Positions 5,148 through 8,672 of a DNA stretch of 8,672 nucleotides are shown one piece after another; position 1 is the first letter of the stretch, and each line of letters starts with the position of its first letter. Made by a program: the position numbers and the translations under genes. Source of the DNA: Phycisphaerales bacterium. Lineage in GTDB: Bacteria > Planctomycetota > Phycisphaerae > Phycisphaerales > UBA1924. Below the pieces are notes generated by a model. The model was not told where the DNA came from. It did no database searches and was given only the letters and a program-made list of their open reading frames with translations. Where the stretch lies: NCBI GenBank assembly GCA_030680655.1, contig JAUXUZ010000317.1, positions 1 through 8,672 of the forward strand, written 5' to 3'.

Positions 5148-6398
5148 ATGGTCATTCTCACCTTGACGGCAACGAAGCGGCAAGTGCGCTTGGCCTGGGG
5201 CGAGCTGATGATGGTACTCGCGTGCGCGGTTTGTGCCGCGGTGCTCGGCGGCTGCGATGCGCGCGGGCCGGCGACAGCTCAACCGACTCCTGCGCAAGCG
5301 GTGGTCGGCGGCGGGATCGACGGGCCGGACGGATGGCAAGGCGTGCCGTCGGAACTGTCGTGGCGCGACACCAGCCCGGGGTGGACTCAAGCGGGGCAGC
5401 GGATCAAGCTCACGGGCACGATCTACCAGCCCGACGGGCGCACGCCGGCGCCGGGTGTCGTGCTCTACTACTACCACACCAACACGCAGGGGCGGTACAT
5501 CCACGACCCCTCGCAGCCGCGGAGCATGCCGCCCAATGAACTGGGGCAGACGCACGGCGCCATCCGCGGGTGGGTGAAGACGGGGGCCGACGGGCGGTAC
5601 GAGATCCTCACGGTTCGCCCGGGGACGTACCCGACGCGGGATGCGCCCGACCATGTCCACGCGACGATCCAGGAGCCAGGAGTTGCCACCTACTACATCG
5701 ACGACTTTGTGTTCGACGACGATCCACTGCTGACCACGCTCGAGCGTCGCAAGCTGGAGAACCGCTGTGGGAGCGGCGTGCTCCGACTGGTGACGATCGG
5801 CGAACTCAAGGTGGGCGAGCGTGACATCATCCTGGGGCGGAACATCCCGGGGCACCCGGGCGCAAAGCCGCCGGCACGCTGGTCCGGGCCGAAGATCGGC
5901 GAGGATGTGGTGTCGTTCACGCCGCGGCACGCGTGGGGGCCTGACAAGGGTACGAGCGTGTGCCCGGTCTGCAAGTACGGCTGGTACCACGGCGTGCTCT
6001 ACTTCGTCGCGAGGGGCGCGGACTGGACTGACATCAAGGCGTGGCTGGCGTTCCTAGAGCGGGAGAGCGCAGCGAGAAAAGACCGGCTGAAGGTGTACTT
6101 CATCTACGCCGACCCGAGCGGCTACACCGCGGCCGCGCGCGAGCGAGTGCTCGAAGCCCTCGGGCGCGAATTGGGCTTGAAGCACGTGGCGCTGACGTTC
6201 GTGCCGTCGGTCACGGACGAGGCTTCGGACGTGGCGCTGAACCGTGTCAGCCCGGATGTGGGGAGCACGATGATCCTGTACCGGCGCAGCCGGGTGATCG
6301 ATACGTTGATGGATGCGAAGCCAACGCAAGAGAACTTCACGGGCGTGCGCCAGCGGCTCGACCTTACGCGCGATGAGTACTTCGACGTTGCCAAGTGA
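5148..6398 (+). CDS. Lipoprotein intradiol dioxygenase-like protein fused to a CPVC redoxin-like domain
   Basis: This protein has 416 residues from the ATG at 5148. A TTG at 5142 would add two; an ATG at 5208 would lose the basic part of the signal. The N-terminus is a lipoprotein signal: Lys/Arg residues, a hydrophobic core, and lipobox LGGC with Cys36, implying a membrane-anchored exported protein. Residues about 65-215 match the intradiol ring-cleavage dioxygenase fold (catechol/protocatechuate type). All four expected non-heme Fe(III) ligands can be placed: Tyr117 in GRYIHD, Tyr161 in PGTYP, and His169 and His171 in DHVHATI. Residues about 250-416 resemble a thioredoxin/redoxin-like domain with CPVC (Cys272, Cys275) in KGTSVCPVCKYG, then VLYFVARG and KVYFIYADPSG. 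The substrate is unknown; exported relatives need not be aromatic-catabolic enzymes, and no catabolic genes are adjacent. No Shine-Dalgarno is seen; CATAAC (5135-5140) 7 bases before the ATG could be a -10 box for a leaderless mRNA. Confidence 0.85.
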   Translation: MVILTLTATKRQVRLAWGELMMVLACAVCAAVLGGCDARGPATAQPTPAQAVVGGGIDGPDGWQGVPSELSWRDTSPGWTQAGQRIKLTGTIYQPDGRTPAPGVVLYYYHTNTQGRYIHDPSQPRSMPPNELGQTHGAIRGWVKTGADGRYEILTVRPGTYPTRDAPDHVHATIQEPGVATYYIDDFVFDDDPLLTTLERRKLENRCGSGVLRLVTIGELKVGERDIILGRNIPGHPGAKPPARWSGPKIGEDVVSFTPRHAWGPDKGTSVCPVCKYGWYHGVLYFVARGADWTDIKAWLAFLERESAARKDRLKVYFIYADPSGYTAAARERVLEALGRELGLKHVALTFVPSVTDEASDVALNRVSPDVGSTMILYRRSRVIDTLMDAKPTQENFTGVRQRLDLTRDEYFDVAK

Positions 6399-6399
6399 G

Positions 6400-6413
6400 C
6401 GCGGTCGACCGCG
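6400..6413. other. 14-base perfect palindrome at a convergent gene junction
   Basis: CGCGGTCGACCGCG is fully self-complementary and begins one base after the dioxygenase stop (6398). It lies inside the 27-base gap before the end of the VWA gene on the other strand (6426). As RNA it gives a 5-bp stem with a TCGA loop from either strand. It could help end both transcripts, but there is no T-run on either side and the stem is short. Confidence 0.4.
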
Positions 6414-6425
6414 GCGGGCGTGACG

Positions 6426-8672
6426 TCACATGCCATCGGTCTGTTTGCGGGCGCGGCGCTTGGCGGCGGCGAGGGGGGAGTCGGACTCGGGACGGGGGGA
6501 CGCGGCTGTGGAAATGGGTGCGGTTCTACGGACCGCACTGCTTGACTTCCGGTTCCCGTCCGCTTCGCTCCCGTCCACACGGCCCCACCGGTCCCAAGCC
6601 ACTCTTCTCGTCGCGATGTCGAGCATCAGCACGCCCGCCGCTGCCCACAGCAGCAACGGCCACAAGGGCGCGCGCGACTCGCGCGGCTCAACCTTGTCAC
6701 GCACAAAGAGCTGCGAGGCCGTCATGGTGCGCAGGTCATCAAGGCTCAGCACGCGCCCACCCGTCTCTCGCGCGATCCGCGTGAGCAGCTCGGTCCCGGC
6801 GTCCGAGCCGCCGCCGACGCGGAACTCGTCCGCCGCTGCGCTGCGGCGCACCGCGCCGCCGATCACCGGCGCAGCGCCCGGGGTTGTGGGGGCGACCGTC
6901 ACGATCGTGAGCCCCTCATCGCCGCCCTCGCCCGCCGGGGCCGACGCCTCATAGACGCCCGGCGCAGTGAGCGTCGCCGCGACCTCACGTCGCGTGCCAT
7001 CGGGGGAATAAACGGTGATCTTCGGCGGGGGGGCGTTGCTCTCGGCCCCGGGGACATCAACGCGGATGCGCAGCACACCCCCTCCCCCCTCAAAGCGCAC
7101 CGCCAGGTCCGGCTCGGCTTCCCCCCCACTTCCACCTGCCCGCCCTCTCGCCAGCGACCGCGCCAACTGCACCCACATCGCCTGCGCGGCGGACGAGTCC
7201 GCGGCCGCACTCCCCCACGCGCCCGCCCAGCCACTCCCCGGTGGTGACGAGGTGAACGCGCCGACTTGCCCGAGCCCCGCACGCCAGTGGGCAAGCACGG
7301 GCTCACCCTGCGGTGTCAGCAGCGCGTAGCTCACACCCTCGATGTTCTTCTTCTGCGCATCAAGACGCGGCTGGGTGAGGATCAGCCCCCCCAGCGGCGG
7401 GAGTTCGCCGATGCCGGCGGTCGCGGGCGATGAGGCGCTGTGCGGCCCCGGCACGGGCGTGAACGGCTCTTCGCGCACCAGCGGTGTGCGCACGACGCGC
7501 ACCGCCTTGACGAAGATCCGCGGGAGGATGTTGGCATCGATCACGCGGAAGTACTCGCCGCCGGCGTTGCGGGCGAGCTGCTCCATCCCCTCGGTGTCGG
7601 CGTCGTCACCGACGGCGATGCAGCTGATCTTGATCGGCCCGCCGGGGGCCTCCTTGCACTGCTTGGCCAGCGCGGCCAGGCGGCCGCGACCCTGCGAGCG
7701 CCCATCGGAGAGGACGATGATGTGCTTGACCGCCGCACGCGCCGGCTGCAGCGCGCTGTAAGCGAGAGCCAGCGCGGGAGGGAGGTTTGTGCCGCCGTTG
7801 GCGGAGATCCCCATGATCGCCTCGCCGGTCTTCTGCGGCTGGTCGTTGGGGCGCAGCGGCACAACCCACGAGGCAGTGGAGTTGAACTCGATGACGCCGA
7901 CCAGGTCCTGCTTGTCCAGTGCGCCCAGCGCGGCCGCGGCGCCGTGGTTGGCGATCTGCTGCTGGCTCGCCGATGAGCCCATCACGCCGCGTGCCATCGA
8001 GCCGGAAGAATCGAGGATGATGACCACAGCCGTTGAGGGCATCACCAGACGGTCGGGCAGGTCGAGCGTGACGGGCAGGAGCGGCTCGATCGGTGTGCCC
8101 TTCCAGCCGCCGGCGCCGAAGGAGTTGGCCGTGGGTGGTGGGCCGCCGACCATCAGCAGGCCGCCACCGGTGTCGGTGACGTACCGCGCCAGGCTCTGCT
8201 GCGAAGCTGCCGAGAGCGCTTCGGCGGGGACATCGACCAGCACCACCAGGTCAAAGGCCTGCAGTGAGAGCAAGTCGGAGGCGCTGTCGAGCGCGCTGGG
8301 GGTGAGCGTGGCAACCGAGAGGCCCGCGGCGGTGAGCGTGCCCGTCAGCGTCGCGGCGGCTGAGTTGGCCGTGCCATCAACGATGAGAATGCGCCCCGCG
8401 CCGGGGCTGGTGGTGAAGGCGATCGCGCGGTTGTTTGCGCTGGCGGTATCGGACGGGCGTTCACCCGTGATGGTTGCGGAGGGTTCGAAGACCGCCTCGA
8501 AGCGGTGCAGCGGGCCGGGCGAGAGCGGCACACGCAGCGTAAGAATGTTGCGTCCGCTCTGGAGTGTGAGCGTAGAGACGTCGGGCGGGAGCGGGACCTC
8601 CTGCCCCTCCTGCAGCAGACGCAGCGTGCCGGTGATGGGGCCGGGGTTGATCGACGTGATGGTGAGCGTGAG
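6426..8672 (-). CDS. VWA-domain membrane protein with GATase1-like segment (5' end outside window)
   Basis: The reading frame stays open to the right edge, giving at least 748 residues. The GTG at 8531 is not convincing as a start, because the upstream codons continue a sensible beta-rich sequence (e.g. GTLRLLQEGQEVPLP). Numbering from the edge, residues 1-90 look like an immunoglobulin-like extracytoplasmic domain. About 94-205 resemble a GATase1-like fold with GGGLLMVGG and SFGAGGWKGTP but no catalytic Cys. A VWA domain follows with a complete MIDAS: D221-S222-S223-G224-S225, T295 in GGTN, and D323 in LSDGR. A long beta-rich region leads to one transmembrane helix (about 670-686, PLWPLLLWAAAGVLMLDIA), then a basic C-terminal tail of ~60 residues, probably cytoplasmic. 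Such proteins, often near MoxR ATPases and DUF58 proteins, probably mediate metal-dependent protein contacts in the cell envelope; the partner is unknown. It converges with the dioxygenase gene. Confidence 0.9.
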   Translation of the reverse strand, partial: LTLTITSINPGPITGTLRLLQEGQEVPLPPDVSTLTLQSGRNILTLRVPLSPGPLHRFEAVFEPSATITGERPSDTASANNRAIAFTTSPGAGRILIVDGTANSAAATLTGTLTAAGLSVATLTPSALDSASDLLSLQAFDLVVLVDVPAEALSAASQQSLARYVTDTGGGLLMVGGPPPTANSFGAGGWKGTPIEPLLPVTLDLPDRLVMPSTAVVIILDSSGSMARGVMGSSASQQQIANHGAAAALGALDKQDLVGVIEFNSTASWVVPLRPNDQPQKTGEAIMGISANGGTNLPPALALAYSALQPARAAVKHIIVLSDGRSQGRGRLAALAKQCKEAPGGPIKISCIAVGDDADTEGMEQLARNAGGEYFRVIDANILPRIFVKAVRVVRTPLVREEPFTPVPGPHSASSPATAGIGELPPLGGLILTQPRLDAQKKNIEGVSYALLTPQGEPVLAHWRAGLGQVGAFTSSPPGSGWAGAWGSAAADSSAAQAMWVQLARSLARGRAGGSGGEAEPDLAVRFEGGGGVLRIRVDVPGAESNAPPPKITVYSPDGTRREVAATLTAPGVYEASAPAGEGGDEGLTIVTVAPTTPGAAPVIGGAVRRSAAADEFRVGGGSDAGTELLTRIARETGGRVLSLDDLRTMTASQLFVRDKVEPRESRAPLWPLLLWAAAGVLMLDIATRRVAWDRWGRVDGSEADGNRKSSSAVRRTAPISTAASPRPESDSPLAAAKRRARKQTDGM

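Noticed and set aside
5100..5990. - strand frame of 296 codons opposite the dioxygenase gene.
   Set aside because: Arg/His/Pro-rich shadow of a gene whose own frame has a lipobox, iron ligands and a CxxC motif.
8345..8533. GTG at 8531 as the start of the VWA gene.
   Set aside because: The same frame continues without a stop to the window edge with plausible beta-strand sequence, so the gene most likely begins outside the window.

Overview
The window looks like chromosomal DNA of a high-GC planctomycete, most likely in or near the Phycisphaerae. This is inferred, since no ribosomal gene is present. The evidence is a PEP-CTERM-type protein ending in a VPTPG / hydrophobic / RRRR tail, a Tat-type beta-helix protein of the 'GPLNPPAG...GKTLTEVEPR' kind, a lipoprotein intradiol dioxygenase joined to a CPVC redoxin-like domain, a large VWA protein with a GATase1-like segment, and short palindromic repeats spelling QVGNLPH inside a housekeeping enzyme.

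Layout, left to right. Positions 1-228 hold no convincing gene; they contain a small terminator-like hairpin, a G-rich decamer repeat array and a promoter. At 229 (+) starts a truncated paralogue: the promoter, Tat-like signal and first ~53 codons of the beta-helix family, then unrelated DNA that runs into the 3' end of the intact family member on the opposite strand (530-1840, -). Upstream of that gene lies a PEP-CTERM secreted protein (2053-2871, -), separated from it by a strong hairpin. A 366-base divergent intergenic region follows, with several repeats and a structured hairpin. Then come guaA (3238-4989, +; complete GMP synthase), a lipoprotein intradiol dioxygenase/redoxin fusion (5148-6398, +), and a VWA-domain membrane protein (6426 to beyond the right edge, -) that converges on the fusion gene with a 27-base gap.

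The genes do not form one pathway. Four of the five intact genes encode exported or membrane proteins, and guaA is the only clear cytoplasmic housekeeping gene. The strongest observations are: (i) four in-frame copies of a 22-base palindromic repeat inserted in the GATase domain of an otherwise intact GuaA; (ii) an intact beta-helix gene and a truncated, inverted 5' copy of the same family, which share a promoter geometry placing the -10 box 6 bases from the ATG and so suggest leaderless mRNAs; and (iii) the dioxygenase/CxxC-redoxin fusion. I saw no defence system, CRISPR array, integrase, transposase, tRNA or rRNA.
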